The translations under genes were made by a program, and so were the position numbers. Below the pieces are notes generated by a model that was not told the origin of the DNA, searched no databases, and saw nothing but the letters and a program-made list of their open reading frames with translations. Shown one piece after another: positions 1 to 12,099 of a stretch of 64,000 nt of DNA; position 1 is the first letter of the stretch, and every line of letters starts with the position of its first letter. This DNA comes from Icerya purchasi (Eukaryota; Arthropoda; Insecta; Hemiptera; Monophlebidae), in the NCBI GenBank assembly GCA_039619475.1, contig CM077115.1, positions 495,525,352 to 495,589,351 on the forward strand, given 5' to 3'.

Positions 1-2
1 AT

Positions 3-65
3 AATTTCCTGATTTGCGGTGATTTTAATATTGACTTCATAATGCACAGGCGGAGAACTTTTTAA
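3..65 (+). pseudogene. LINE endonuclease fragment (EEP fold)
   Basis: The frame starting at base 3 reads ICGDFNIDF, the conserved motif around the catalytic Asp/Asn of the exonuclease-endonuclease-phosphatase domain that non-LTR retrotransposons use to nick target DNA. It stops at TAA (64-66). It is cut by the window edge on the left. The RT scrap at 601 may belong to the same dead element, but the sequence between them is not readable as protein. Confidence 0.6.
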
Positions 66-600
66 ATGTAATTTATGGGGCAGGAGGAGTACAATAAATA
101 AGTGGAATTACAAGAGAAGAAGATTAAAAATACTCAGTTCTGCATGGATAATATATTTATGAAGTATAAAACCATTGAAATTACTTTGGGAATAATTTTC
201 GAAAATATCTGACCATTACATGATCTGTTGTTGTGTATTTAGTATCTCGAATCGGAATATTCGACATTTAAAAAATTCCCTGAAATATTTTTTTGATGAA
301 AATAGTCTTCACAAAAAAATTGTTAAGTATAACTGGAGCGAGGTGAGTAACATTACAACGGTAGGAGACACATATAATAACACGACATATTCAGTTTAAA
401 AAAGAAATATATATATATATATATTTCTTTTTTCATTCCACCTGCAAATACATCGCAACTAGAAGCATAACTATCTAAAAGTACCTTAATGCTCCTGGAT
501 GGGACGAAATTAGGGAAAAAGATATTAAACAAAACTCAAATATATTTACTCCTATTTTAACTAACGTGGGGTCAATGGTTCTATAAAGGAAGCGAGCGCT
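66..600. other. No gene recognised; AT-rich spacer
   Basis: This is AT-rich sequence between an endonuclease scrap and an RT scrap. The only clear structure is the A/T palindrome at 398-433. No coding frame of interest is seen. Confidence 0.6.
398..433. repeat. Perfect A/T palindrome with (AT)n core
   Basis: An AAAAAAGAAAT arm, an alternating AT core and the mirrored ATTTCTTTTTT arm form a self-complementary stretch of about 36 bases. It could extrude as a cruciform or be a TA-microsatellite expansion inside a short palindrome. Confidence 0.7.
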
Positions 601-920
601 CCAGATGGGCTCAAAAGAGGAATTATTAGACTGATCTATAAAAAAGGGGTGCAAAATCAATGTGAAAATTACCGCCCAATAACAATGATACCTGCAGTAG
701 CTAAAATATTAGGATACTACGTTGACCAACGTTTAAGAAATTATATGGGAAAAGAAATTACTCTATGAAAATCAACACGGATTTATAGAAAAAAGGGCCA
801 CGAAGAACGATGATAAATAAGATAAATATGGGACTATTGATGGGGAACCAATTTATAATTACCTTCATTAACTTATCTAAAGCGTTTGACTTAGTTGACC
901 ATGATATCTACTGATTAGTG
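601..920 (+). pseudogene. Non-LTR reverse transcriptase fragment
   Basis: The frame from 601 reads through an IYKKG block, then the fingers motif NYRPITMIPAVAKIL, and stops at TGA near 766. A frameshift continues with ENQHGFIEKR, matching the usual GF(R) block. After another shift comes FINLSKAFDLVDHDIY, which is RT motif A with one catalytic Asp (AFD). The order (NYRPI, then GF, then AFD) is the canonical order of the RT finger and palm domain, so this is a real but multiply frameshifted LINE RT. The catalytic motif C (xxDD) is not found downstream. The clade cannot be fixed, but it is of the jockey/CR1/RTE type. Confidence 0.8.
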
Positions 921-944
921 ATTTAGAAAATCTGAGTATTTTAA

Positions 945-1271
945 CTAATCATCTAATGTGGTTTCTATTGTTCAATCTCCTTTGTGTCATCTCTCCGGAG
1001 CTCAATTATACCTGTGATACGAATCACGTTTTGTTCGAATGCCCCTTTATTTCCTCCGAACGTTCTACTCTGTACTCTAGTCTTCTGCGCCTTGGCCTTC
1101 CTACTCCTTATAGTGTCCACTCCATTCTTGCATTCCCTTCTTTCAATATAGTTCCTTTGTTGGCCTTCTTTATCTCCTCAATTTCTAATCTTTTTCTTAT
1201 ATAATGTACAATTCTTTGCGTTGGGTAAGTTCCACTGTTGACGTGCCCAAAAAAAAAAAAAAAAAAAAAAA
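945..1271 (+). mobile_element. LINE-A copy 1, 3' end with poly(A)
   Basis: An open frame at 956-1,204 encodes the extreme C-terminus of a non-LTR ORF2-like protein. It has a CX3HX4C motif (CDTNHVLFEC), the block RSTLYSSLLRLGLP, and a hydrophobic end with PSFNIVPLLAFF. The stop is followed by a short 3' UTR containing GTTGACGTGCCC and then 23 A residues (1,249-1,271). The same tail occurs at 2,440-4,357, 17,385-18,125, 56,845-56,906 and 58,395-58,736, all on this strand. The element is 5' truncated, with the left border uncertain because it abuts the preceding RT scrap. The zinc-knuckle-like motif probably binds the element's RNA; this is inferred from family position only. Confidence 0.8.
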
Positions 1272-2439
1272 GAATTATATAAAAAAATTGGAAAAGCATA
1301 GTAAAAACCGCAGGGAGTAATATAAATGAGAAAACTATTCAATATGGGGTAGGATGTAGTGAAACGGCTGAAAGAATGATGCAAAGGCTAAAAACCAAGT
1401 CAAGTCTCGAATTTTATATGGCTCATTTATTCAATTTTTTTAATTATATATTTTCTTCTTTGTGTTTGTTTTTTTTTTGCGTCGCTGCTTTTTATTTTTC
1501 TGTTTGTACTTCTTAAAGAAGATCGGTGTATACGGATTTGAATACATAAGCTACCATTATGTATTTGTGTATCAATGTGTGTTTATAATGAATGTACGAG
1601 TATGTATGCGCATGTTTTTATATTTACTTAGACACATATTAATTTAGGTTTATTACTATTATGATTTATATAATAAGCATGAAGAGTTTGCAATTTTGTT
1701 CGATTTGAACAAACAATAATAAGAGTGCTGGACACTCACGCAATGGGCAAAATTAACCATGTAAGACCCACAACTTATTTATTTATAAAAAAAAAAGAGA
1801 AAAAGAAAAAAGACATAAATAAATGTCTCGTATAAACAGAGACCCCTTCATTTATCTTTAATTAACCATGCAAATGAACATATTATTTTTTACCCGATCA
1901 CAATAAGCGAATTATTTCCTTTTTAATAAACCTTAAAAATTCGAAACACTTGTCGCCTTCCTTTTAAAACTGCTGATTTCGTAGGATGTTTTTAATGATA
2001 AGATCTCGATCAATCGATTTAACCTCTGGATTTCATCGAAATCGTTAGTCATTCCCGAGAAGCTCTAGGTTACATGTATGCGTGTATACAAATACACATA
2101 TATAATTTTTGCTCGCATTATCATTACAGGATGACATGGCAATTAGGAGAAATCTTGTGCCGTGTGAAAATATTTGTCGCTTATATCTTGTAAAAATATG
2201 TTATCTTAGTGTTGCCAAATACATGGCTAAATCTCCCTTTAAAACGTTGTTTCACTATACCCGATGGATTGCCTATATTCCGTGTTTAAGAGCAATGTCC
2301 AGAGCTACAAAAACATTAATCGAACAATAAAAAAGGTCAAACTTTTGCAAAGATAAGAATTTTCCGTCAAATTTTATCATAATATTTTCCTTCTTCTAGA
2401 AAAGTACAGAAAAATCGTTTTGCTAAAATTAAAACCTTA
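1272..2439. other. No gene recognised
   Basis: AT-rich sequence with T-rich and A-rich runs (for example around 1,780-1,815). Small open frames such as 2,109-2,330 have no recognisable motif and are treated as chance. Confidence 0.6.
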
Positions 2440-4357
2440 AAGGGCATCCAAATATTGTTCAATTAACAGCAGCGACAATCCAAAAATATCCCGACCATTT
2501 AATTTTTGGCCTTCCTGATTGTATTAGCGCATTCGACAAAAAATTTCTTATTGCTTCCTTTCTTGATATCTCGGCAGCCTTCGACAATGTCCATCTTCCG
2601 ACCCTTTTTAATTTGATACTTTCCTTAGACATTCAGCTCATTTTTCTACCCTTCTATTAATTTATTCCTCTGCCGAACGGTCACTCCTTCCGTTACCATT
2701 TAGAGTGCCACTAGATTAATTTTTCGTAGATTACCGCAGGGTTTCTGCCATAGCCTAACTTTATTTAATATCTATTTTATCAAAATTGCGTCCTTCTCTT
2801 TGAATTCCTGTTCTCTTTTCTTTGCAAACAACATCCTCATTTATTCCTTTCATCACAACATCTTGCAGGCCAACTCCCAACTTCAAATCTCGTTAATTTC
2901 ATTGGAAAATTCTAACATCCATATTTTCATCTCTTCTTCTAAGTCTTCTACTGTCGTCTTGACACTGCGACCTTTTATTCCTTCGTTAATCAACCTCGTT
3001 TTAAATAATGACCCCATCCCTCTTTGTTCTTCCGTTCGTCATGTCCATATCAACCGTCTATACGTGTCCTCCTTTGAAAGGCTCAACCTCATTAAATCCC
3101 TTTCTCATACTAATTGGGGTGGTGATCCTGTGATCCTGCTTATATTTTACAAATCTTATATCCGCTCTATTCTTGATTACTGCCCCTACATTTATGGAAA
3201 TTCTTCTAAATCCCTTCTGTCTAAGCTCGATTGGGTCCAAAATACATGCCTCCGCCTCTACCTTAGAGCCCGAAAATCTACTCCTATCCCAGCTCTGCAC
3301 GCTGAATGTCATAATCCTCCGCTTTTTCTTCGACGTTCCTACTCGGGTTATCGTTTCCTTATCAAACGGTTGCCAATTTTCTCTTCCTCTCTTATTTCTT
3401 CCAATTCCTCCATCTTACGTAACTGGCGCTTTTCTGTCATCAAAACTCCCATTCTATCATTTATCGCTGCCCGTTCCGTTTAGTTTTCTCCGTATATCTA
3501 CATTCACTTCCTTTATGCTGAGTCTTCTGCTATTCTGTATGCCCTTCTTTTTATCAGATCTTCACCGGTTCTTCGCAATATCCTTATCCCGTCGAATGCT
3601 TAAAGCGCGCTGCAGGCTATCACACCGCCTCTTCATTCTCACTCAACCTATTACATCATTCTTCTTATTCGCTCCTTGATTCATGATTTCTTTCTTTCTC
3701 ACTTATTCCAAACTGATTTCATTTGGATTTCTGGTCATGCCGGAATCGAGGGTAATATATTAGTTGACTCATTCACTCGATTATCTTCCTTTTCTGGTAG
3801 GTTTCTTCCTGCGATCTCAGCTTCCAATATTATTCTTCTGTCTGCAGCTGCTCATTCCAGACTATGGTTTAACTCCTACGTCTCCTCATTCTCCAAACCG
3901 ACTCTTTTTTCTTGTCTATTCAACCTTCCCTTCCACGCTCTTCGTGGTTTATTAACTTTCCTTCTATGGGCCGTTTCAACCTCTCTGCGATTTGCCGCCT
4001 GCGTTTTGGGCACAGTTTGCTTAAATCCTCGCTTTTCGTTTATTCTCTCGTACCATCTTCTTATTGTCCATTGCACTCCTTCAACATCCAATTTATTTTG
4101 TAATCTCGATCATATAATGTTCAGTTGTTCGTCGCTTTCAACTGAATTCCTTCTTCTTACAAACCGGTATTCCCGTTCCATACTGTGCTTCATTCATTCT
4201 CTCCCTTTCTTCTCCTTCGGTTATTCTAGCTCTTGATTCCTTTCTGTCGGCTATGTCTGATCGTGTAAGGATCTGAGTCTCTCTTACCCCTCTGTTCCAC
4301 TGTTCTTGGGCCAATGTTCATGTTGATAAATCCATTAAAAAGAAGAGAAAAAAAATT
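2440..4357 (+). pseudogene. LINE-A copy 2: RT, RNase H and 3' end
   Basis: This is the longest copy of LINE-A. RT motif A reads FLDISAAFDNV (about 2,559-2,590) and motif B reads RRLPQGF (about 2,725). Motif C has decayed to FFANNILIYS (about 2,818), so both catalytic Asp of the ADD box are now Asn. A thumb/connection region (about 3,040-3,440, with NWGGDP and SILDYCPYIYG) follows. The RNase H domain shows AESSAILYAL (about 3,514) and WISGHAGIEGNILVDSF (about 3,724-3,774), with an in-frame TAA at 3,601. The C-terminal CX3HX4C motif reads CNLDHIMFSC (about 4,101-4,130). The 3' UTR includes GGGCCAATGTTCATGTTGA and ends in an A-rich tail near 4,335-4,357. Presence of RNase H suggests an I/R1/LOA-like clade. 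It is inactive. Confidence 0.88.
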
Positions 4358-4414
4358 CTTCACGGATGTTGTGAAAGCCACACCAGAGGCTACTTTATGC
4401 CTAACTGCCTGTTC

Positions 4415-5092
4415 TTTGGAAATGTGACGCGAAATATACAACTGAATGATAGTTGTTCGATATTGGATGCTGAAATATATGGAGTATTTTTCTGCTTGGA
4501 ATACTCTCTTTTTGCATAGCTTCTATTACAGAAAGCTTTGTTAGTATTTGATTCATCCGCGGCTTTATTCCTTTGACCAAGCACTCTTTAGCAATCCGAT
4601 CCCAGCGGGTACTATATGAAACTTGTTAAGAGGAAGTGGCCCATGTTCCTTTCATGGTCGTCCAGCCATGCCGGGATTCTTGGAAATTAACGCGTCGATA
4701 CGTTCGCCTAAATAATACCCTCCCTGCACCTTATCTGTCAGATATCATTTTTAATAATCTCACGCCCTCGTGGAAAACGATTGGTCTTCACGTTAGAACT
4801 TCTTAAAGCTAATCAGATCTGGTGGCCAGAAAAAGGCATTTCCCGCAGCGATTCCTGCGTCTGTAGCCGTCTGCGTGCAGGCATCCTTGTGCCGCGTAAT
4901 TTTGTTTTTCAGGGAGCCCGCTATATATATTGTCCTTTCTGCTACCAAGGTGTTGCCCTTCAGCTGCCTAACAAAACAGTTGCCATTCTTAAGAATTTCC
5001 CTCGTGCAATTGCATCTGTGACCCAGTGTATCAGAATTAGTGGGATAGGCAGAGTTATCTATAAAAACAAACTGCACATCCTTGTACTTTAA
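4415..5092 (+). pseudogene. LINE-B copy: decayed RNase H and C-terminus
   Basis: The translation shows DAEIYGVFFCLEYS, which contains the RNase H catalytic Glu. It is followed by a degenerate DSSAAL block and by SSHAGILGN near 4,665-4,690, then a C-terminal frame (4,781-5,092) with SRSDSCVCSRLRAG. These blocks correspond in order to DAEIYAIVFCIQHY, TDSLNSL, PAHVGVPGN and SVLNRLRTG in the minus-strand copy at 23,069-24,150, so I place both in one family. In-frame stops and frameshifts separate the blocks. It directly follows LINE-A copy 2, as if one element had landed beside the other. Confidence 0.7.
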
Positions 5093-5110
5093 TAGTCATA
5101 GCCATGGCCG

Positions 5111-5116
<6 letters not shown>

Positions 5117-5151
<35 letters not shown>
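5117..5151. repeat. (GT)n microsatellite inside the MITE
   Basis: An uninterrupted GT dinucleotide tract that is absent at the corresponding place of the sister MITE at 15,790-16,156. Confidence 0.9.
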
Positions 5152-5153
<2 letters not shown>

Positions 5154-5402
5154 GGAGATCCGGGGTTAGCCCCCCCGAAATGTCTGCAAAATAATAACTG
5201 CTTGAATTAAATGGACCGAAATTCAGAATAAATTTATTTCTTTTCAATTTTTGACAAAAGAAAAGAAAATTAAAATTTTTATAAATTCTATGGAACCGAC
5301 TATTTTTTATTTGTTTTTATTGTAGTGTTCAAGTATTACATAACAATAATTAACTACGAGGCTTTAGTGTATCATTTACAAACAAATATATTTCATGATA
5401 AC

Positions 5403-5403
5403 A

Positions 5404-5458
<55 letters not shown>

Positions 5459-5460
5459 GT
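5403..5460. repeat. (CA)n-(TA)n compound microsatellite
   Basis: A CA run passing into a TA run within the MITE. The sister copy has only a short GTGTGTATAT-like seed here. Confidence 0.9.
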
Positions 5461-5549
5461 ATATATGTGTATAATTATAAAAATATTTTCGTAACCATCC
5501 CCCTCCGCCCCTTCCCAAATTTTGGTCTATATACGGCCCTGGTCACAGC

Positions 5550-7872
5550 AATGAAACACAGTACAGGATGTCATGTTTATAAAAAAAAACTTAAGTAGGA
5601 ACAAAAATTAAAAACCTCCCTACGGAGAATCTTTAGGGATCACAAGTAAGCTGTTTATTGTGAAATAAATTGTTTTTTTGCCAAATTACTCTTTTATAAG
5701 GATCTTGTGCTATGAAAACGGTATTCAAAACAACGCGGACATGCTAATGTTTTAGCTTTTAGTTTTTAAATGATATGTTTTATGAACACTGTAAGCGACA
5801 CTTAGACGGCTATCATGATTTTATCCATATCGAAGATCTATAAATAACATTTCTAGATTTCAACAGGAATTACTGAAGCGATTTTCAGAATGAAACACAA
5901 ATATGAAACTATCCCCATTCACTTCAATACTGTATGGTATTATACGTTACTCTGTACGCTGTTCATAGTTATTTAATAACGTTTATTAATGTTAATTTAC
6001 ACTTCGGCTGTACGAGAGAACGTGTTTGTTTTTTCGATAATTCTTCGTAATTCAATCGGTTTGCACTAACTTTTTATGATAAGGTATAAATTACGAAAAA
6101 AAAAAAAAAGGGAATAAATAAATAAAAAAGAAGAAGTGATTAAAGATTGCAACTTGATCCGATCGACTGCGGTTATTGTGTTTCCGACCGATGATTTTTC
6201 GATTAAATTGCAATACCGCAATCGTAGATCATTACCGAGACAGAAAAATGTCTTGCATTCGATGGTAAATAGATGTAACCGTGACAATCGAAGTGCATAA
6301 GAAAAGACAAAGTTGCAATAGCACCATGACGCTGTCAAACAGTTAATTATTGTGACGTATTACCAAAATATTATACCCTTGAAGTCTGTGGTTTATTTCC
6401 GAACTCTGGCGAAAACGATTTTTCTACCTACATTTCTCTTTCGTGGAACTTTCTCGTTACGCAATGTTCTAAAATGACTGATCATTACATTTAAAATTTA
6501 CGCGTATTTCAATTACATGCACAAAAAGTAGTACGTTGGTTGGTAAAGAAATGTTTTGTTTAAAAAATAATAATAACAACTATAATAAACGATTATGAAT
6601 GGAAAATAAAGATAAATGTATGATCAAATATGTAAAATAATAAATGTTGAAAGCTATGAATTATTTTTAACGGCCAACGGCAGAGGCGAAATAGGGCAAT
6701 TATCCGGAAAAGATTTGTTTTCGCATCGTGTACTTAAAGAAGTATAGGGAATATTTTGAATTTTTCGCTTTTTACTGTAAATTTCAGAATTCCTAAATTT
6801 TTTTCCTAACATATTAACTTGAAATAGACTTCAACTGGAAAAAATACTGACAATAAAATAATCGAATGATATTAACAACAAAAACACACTTACAAGTACT
6901 CGTAGTTTTGTTACCCTTCCTCCTCGAACACTGATAATTAAATCCGCGCCTGAATAATGGCTCAGTCGATAAGGAACAGAATAAGGACAGGAACAGTAGA
7001 AAAAGGACTAGAACGCAAGAACGATGGTTGGGGGATAGAACAAATGTAAAAAAGGGGAAACAAAGGTCATTCGGAAAAACGTAGGGAAGTAGCACATAGT
7101 AAAGGAACTGTGAAATCTTATTGCGGAGGAATTAGCGGGTAAGAGCTCGCAAAGTGTCAATTTTTAATTACTTCTGGAAATTTTCTGTTGCGGTATTATA
7201 ATTCCAACAACATTTTCAATTTCGAAATGAGTATGGATAATGTGATTTTTTTTTTTTTTTTTTTTTATTATAAATATCAGTTTTAAGAAAAGAAACAAAA
7301 AAGGGGTGGTATTTTTCAACGGCCGTATTATACATCGTTGAAACACAGCCTGATCCAGTACGCAACAATCAAGAGATTATGAATTTTTTTAAATGCGTAA
7401 AATAATTCGCTCAATTATCAGTATAACGAGTAAAATTAATGTCACAAATGCACCTATGTTTATACCCTTTTAATTAAAATTAATGTAATAATTCGTACTG
7501 TTTCAATATTTCGATTTATTTTATTTGACTTTTCATTTTGTATTTTATTATGTTCACCGCGATTTCCTGTTCTTGACATTATGTACGCACGCAAGAAATT
7601 ATGAAATTTTGAAAACCGTTTCAGAAAAAATGATTTGCAACGTAGCACCAAAATTAATAGAACGGTGATGAAGATGATATAACGAATATCTTCTAATTGT
7701 ACCTGTTTGTTAGAATTATAAATAAGAAAATTCAAAAGTATCAAAACAATCGGGCAAGGCCATCTGAAGACAAAAATAAAAGCAAAGATAAGAGTAAAAA
7801 ATCAAACTGTGAGACAAGATTATACTTAAACTCGCGCTTAAAATAAAAAAGACCATAACCTATACCGGGGTA
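5550..7872. other. No gene recognised
   Basis: AT-rich sequence with several homopolymer runs (A run near 6,099; T run near 7,244-7,266). No coding or element signature was found. Short minus-strand open frames in this stretch lack motifs. Confidence 0.6.
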
Positions 7873-8330
7873 TTCCATTATTGTGTTTATTGACCTTAAG
7901 TCGACATTTGATGAAACAAGTAGGGGCTCAACCGTATTCTCTGCTAACAATATATAAAGCAATATACGGGCTCACATAGAATACGCGACTCCAATATTTA
8001 AACAATACAAAAACTAAAAAAGTTACAAATTATTCAAAGTAGAGGGCTCCGTATAGGATCTATGAAATCTACACCAGCTTACGTAGTTAACGTTGAATGC
8101 GCAGAACTTCCGATTAAATTTGTTCTTGAATATCTACGGACAAATTGAAAAAAAAAAAAAAAAAAAAAGCATCGCTTTCATCTAATAAATTAAACAGATG
8201 ATACTTATATTAGACAGCCTAAAAATACGGAATTATCGGAGGTTTACCACAACTTCCCCAATACTCACTAACTTCAACAACTTCTCTGAATTAAACACAT
8301 TTACAAAAATAATATTAAACCGACGCCGTA
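7873..8330 (+). pseudogene. Non-LTR RT fragment with internal deletion
   Basis: RT motif A is visible as IIVFIDLKSTFDE (about 7,882). The frame then jumps straight to the thumb/connection region: LLTIYKAIYG, then EYATPIFKQY, then a block reading LQIIQSRGLRIGSMKSTPAY and VECAELPIKFVLEYLR (to about 8,149). The palm motifs B and C are missing, so an internal deletion has fused fingers to thumb. A 20-base A run interrupts the frame at about 8,150-8,168, and protein-like sequence (LSEVYHNFPNTH) resumes after it. The CAELP block is typical of jockey/I-like LINEs. Confidence 0.75.
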
Positions 8331-8805
8331 TGGGATGGATTTTTAGAAATCGTTTTGCTGTTTACAAATTGAATTAGATAATACAGAATTTGTCAAAACT
8401 ATTCATTTCCGAACCACAACAGATTGATAATAAATGATATATACATATATTACGAGTAAAATCTCAGTCCAATGAGTTCCTCTTTAACGATGGATCGTTT
8501 GATTTCGGGACAAAATAGATGCACAGCAGCATTTTATTATCCCAGCCAAAAGTTTTAAAAACTTTTCGGTTGACGTATGCTGGATCTCTTTCTTTAAAAT
8601 TGGAATTATTTGCTAATAGGTAAAAAATAGTAATACCAATGCCGTGTTGCATAAACTATCACACGGAACTGGCAACAGAAAATGTCAAATACCGATTGTC
8701 TTATAAGAAGACGACAGGTATTTAATTTATAACGGGCGGGAAGAATGGAAATAATAGTGAATTCAATCGCACTGTGGTATTAAACGAAATGAAATAGTGG
8801 ATAGA

Positions 8806-9570
8806 ATTGCAAGAACCGTTGAGGAACGAGTTTGATCTTTTGAAAAATCATCTACTTCAGACAATTAGTGACGAGTGCAGACAATTCTTATGTTCTGGTC
8901 CCAAGTATTTGTCGTTCCTCATACTCAACCTCCAGAATTTAAGAGCACATACGGAAGATTTGATTAGTGATTATTTCCTGTTGCTCAAAACTAAGATCAT
9001 GGCGTTAACCGAAACTTGGCTTAATAACAACGACGAGGTTGGACTGATGAGAGGAAATCGATGTGTTACTCAGTTCAAACATGAAAATGTGCGAGCTGGG
9101 GGAGTCGCCATGTAAGAAAAAGAAAACCGCATGTTATTTGCAACTACGCGTATTCAGATGAGATTTGACAAACAATCGTTGTCTATTAATAGAATTGATG
9201 CGGTCAATGAGGAATATATTTGCGCCATCGAAAGCATTATAAACGGGGGCAATGAGTTGTTCTACCTGTGACTATTTACATCTCGCCAGGCACTTCGATT
9301 GACGATATTAAAGGTTCCTTCCAGTTAAATTTATTGGCATACACACCCAAAGTAGTGGAAATTGTTTACGTAATCAAGAAGAAATAATATGACACAATAC
9401 CTATGTACGTCTATTAGGGGATATTAACGTCGATTTCAAGTTCGGTTCATGGAAGAAATCTTTGGATTACAACTCAAAACGAATCCAGACGCTACCACAA
9501 CCACTTGTGGGGCTCTTGTATTCGATCTTCGCTCGTCACATTGCCAAATTCGATTCTAAATATTACATAA
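8806..9570 (+). pseudogene. EEP endonuclease domain, frameshifted
   Basis: A 102-codon frame (8,807-9,115) carries ILNLQNLRAH and the catalytic-Glu block ALTETWL (about 9,004-9,021), ending in RAGGVAM. After frameshifts come VTIYISPGTSIDDIKG (about 9,278-9,325), LLGDINVDF (about 9,412-9,438) and TTTTCGALVFDL (about 9,492-9,530). These are the ordered blocks of an AP-type endonuclease (Glu near the N-terminus, GDxNxD, then the TT..G..D block). The YISPGTSIDDI style resembles, from memory, endonucleases attached to Helentron Rep/helicase proteins as well as some LINEs. No RT or helicase follows, so the parent element is undecided. Confidence 0.78.
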
Positions 9571-9784
9571 GTTACTTCAGCTTTCATAAACTCATATTGT
9601 ATCCATTACTTCTAAGGATCACGTGACACAAGAATAAAAAAATATTAAAATGAAATCATTAATTGTTTCTTTCGAATTCAAGACGTTCGACATATCTAAC
9701 AGAAACAGTTTAAAGTATCAACAGTCAGCAAACGGCTAAAGCATGTTCCATGTTTTTAAATAGTATCTGTAGCTTCTAAACAGA

Positions 9785-9892
9785 GAGTATTTTTTTGTAT
9801 TTTTTGTACATATTATTTGTATCTTTTGTATTTTTTGTATTTTTGTATCTTTTGTATCTTTTGTATTTTTTTTATTTTTTGTATTGCAACAC
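9785..9892. repeat. TTTTGTATC-type minisatellite
   Basis: About a dozen variants of TTTTGTATC/TTTTTTGTA repeated head to tail. Translation on the minus strand gives the repetitive K-D-T-K-N pattern expected of such a tract. Confidence 0.8.
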
Positions 9893-10485
9893 CGCACACT
9901 ATATCGAAATAAATCAATAAATAGTAGGAACACAAGTCGCCGAGTCCGGTTACTGCAAATTTCCCACCGGAGCACCTATATAGTAATTTTAACTTTCGAA
10001 AGTGAAAAACACAAACAAATATAACGCAGTGTTAGTTTTAATCATTATTACCACAATTACGATGTGACTTCGAAACGTGTCGGTGTTTGTATGTATTTTT
10101 TATGATTAATTAAATTTTCTGTTTTCGTGACTTGCTGTACAATAATTTTATAATAATATAGAAAATTGGCTACCATAATTATTGATCTTCAGATAAATAT
10201 GTTACGTGGCTCTATATTAATTTAATAACTGAAAAAGTTTATTTTGGGCTGCTAGTGGACCTCTAATGGGTGCGTCACGATCATTCGGGGTGTACAATCC
10301 CCTATGAAGTGAGGCGTACTGATAATTAAATCTAAGGTAGCTGCCTTGTAAAATATACCCCATGACCAAAAAATGTATAATGTAGGTAAAAATTGCGCAA
10401 AATTCAATTATTAGATCTGATCCCGGGTGACGACAGAATAATATTACCAAAAAATTAAATTAGTACACAGCTGACACACACACAC

Positions 10486-10502
10486 GGGGGGGGGGGGGGG
10501 GG
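10486..10502 (+). repeat. G17 homopolymer after a CA run
   Basis: Seventeen consecutive G residues follow a short CA repeat. Such runs can form G-quadruplexes but are also frequent assembly or polishing artefacts. Confidence 0.8.
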
Positions 10503-11887
10503 TAACCTTTATTTGTATATCGATAAATCAGACAATCACAATATCAGTTTCGAATATGTAGTCTTGCGTGTGTACACATTCGTACTGCATGTAAACAATA
10601 TTGCTATGAAAACTATGCCTATGTCTGTACAGCTGAAATGTACGAATAAGTAGTTGCCGACGCTCAGAAGCATATGATGGTGTTATCTTGTGTCTGCGTG
10701 TAAAAAAATTTGAAATTAGCACTCAGGAGGAGGCGGTGAGCATACTGACTTAAGTATAATATATCGTAAATATAATTAGTCTCTATATCTGCATCTACAA
10801 TTTATTATCAGGAGAAATTAAAATAAAATTGAAAATATATAAAAAAAAAAACCCAAAAGATTGCAAAAAAGAAAGAATTGAGGAAAATGAAAGAGTAAAT
10901 TTGAGAATTTTTAGAACTGACTAGGTGAAAATGAGTATAAGTTTAACACATTTAGAAAGATCGATTTCTCCGAAATGGAACTCCTGCAGATCAGCAGACT
11001 ACAAGTCACAATGTAGTGTATAAAAGCAGTTGGGATTAAAATAATATTTTGGCCTGGAAATTTTTTGAATAAAAGAGAGAGGAATAGTGTAAAATTCTGC
11101 GAGGATACCAATATTAATTTAATTGTGTGACTCGAACGACATTTCAATTTGTCTAACAAATACTATCACGCAAGGGGCAACCTCATCATCGCACTAATGT
11201 TTTTAGCAAAAAAGCCATCGCACACCAGTAAAATAATATGTCGTCATATTAAAGTGCCATTCATAGGTGTACGCATAAATATTACGTACCATTCGATTTT
11301 TATGATTACCAACCACTTACAAAAAGAAATTGTTTAAAGGCTATACATTACACATGTAACGATGTTGGTTGATAACGCGTCTCTAAAGAAACATTGCGAG
11401 GTTTTCGGGCGCAAATATGTTTTCTCGTTTCCGGGTTTTTTCCGGAATTGTAAGTAGAACGATCATAATTTGTAAAACCGCTAATGTCAATGCGGTTCTG
11501 CGTCTGAAGCATGGTAGATTTTGGTGAAGTATTGGTACCGCGCAGATTATCTTTTGGGAACTTCGATATGAAAGACTCCAGACGAGACAGCTACTCGTGC
11601 GACTAGACAGATAGGGGAATTCAATCAGCGTTTTAGGAAATTTTCAAATACAGGTTTAAATCTTGATCAGATTTTTGCTTCAATAATTCGGGTTTTGATT
11701 CGTTTACTTACGTCGAAATTCGGTTTTAGCTAAAAGATTAAAAATATAAAACTTAATTTCGATTTTGGAACATAAATAGAATTTAAATGTAATACGCACA
11801 AGTTATAACGTGGAGTTGGTAAATTAAAAACCGAAAAAAAAACAAAACAAAAAACAATACATGTAATAGGCATTCACATAAACTTTA

Positions 11888-11906
11888 CTTCTTCTTCTTC
11901 TTCTTC
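11888..11906 (+). repeat. (CTT)n microsatellite
   Basis: Six CTT triplets in a row within noncoding sequence. Confidence 0.85.
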
Positions 11907-12099
11907 AGGTGCCTTCTCCTCGAAGGAGGTTCACTATCATATGACGAAACTGTTCTCTATTGCTACAGCACCTAAATTAATGATCACTTGGAAATTAACT
12001 TCAGTACGTGAAATTACAAAAGAGAGTATGAAAAAAACAGACGAGAAGAGTACTCAAAAGTGGGTGACACGAAATCGATCAACCAAGGAATAAACGAAG

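Larger units (their letters stand above)
5103..5541 (-). mobile_element. hAT-type MITE, copy 1
   Basis: The ends read CATGGCCGTATCT and (reverse) CAGGGCCGTATAT, imperfect terminal inverted repeats of the CAGGGCCGTATCT type. The element is flanked by 8-bp duplications GTCATAGC (5,095-5,102) and GTCACAGC (5,542-5,549), one mismatch. Internal blocks (AATAACTG, ATTTATTTCTTTTCAATTTTTG, ACTATTTTTTATTTG) match the copy at 15,790-16,156 in the opposite orientation. No transposase is encoded. Two microsatellites have grown inside it, a GT run near one end (about 5,117-5,151) and a CA/TA run near the other (about 5,403-5,460). An 8-bp duplication with a CAG-starting end is characteristic of hAT elements. 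Confidence 0.85.
9571..12099. other. No gene recognised; simple repeats
   Basis: Noncoding AT-rich sequence. It holds a T-rich minisatellite (9,785-9,892), a 17-G run (10,486-10,502) and a CTT run (11,888-11,906). None of the short open frames contains a recognisable motif. Confidence 0.6.

Noticed and set aside
3058..3312. Minus-strand frames overlapping LINE-A copy 2
   Set aside because: They are antisense shadows of the plus-strand RT-derived sequence.
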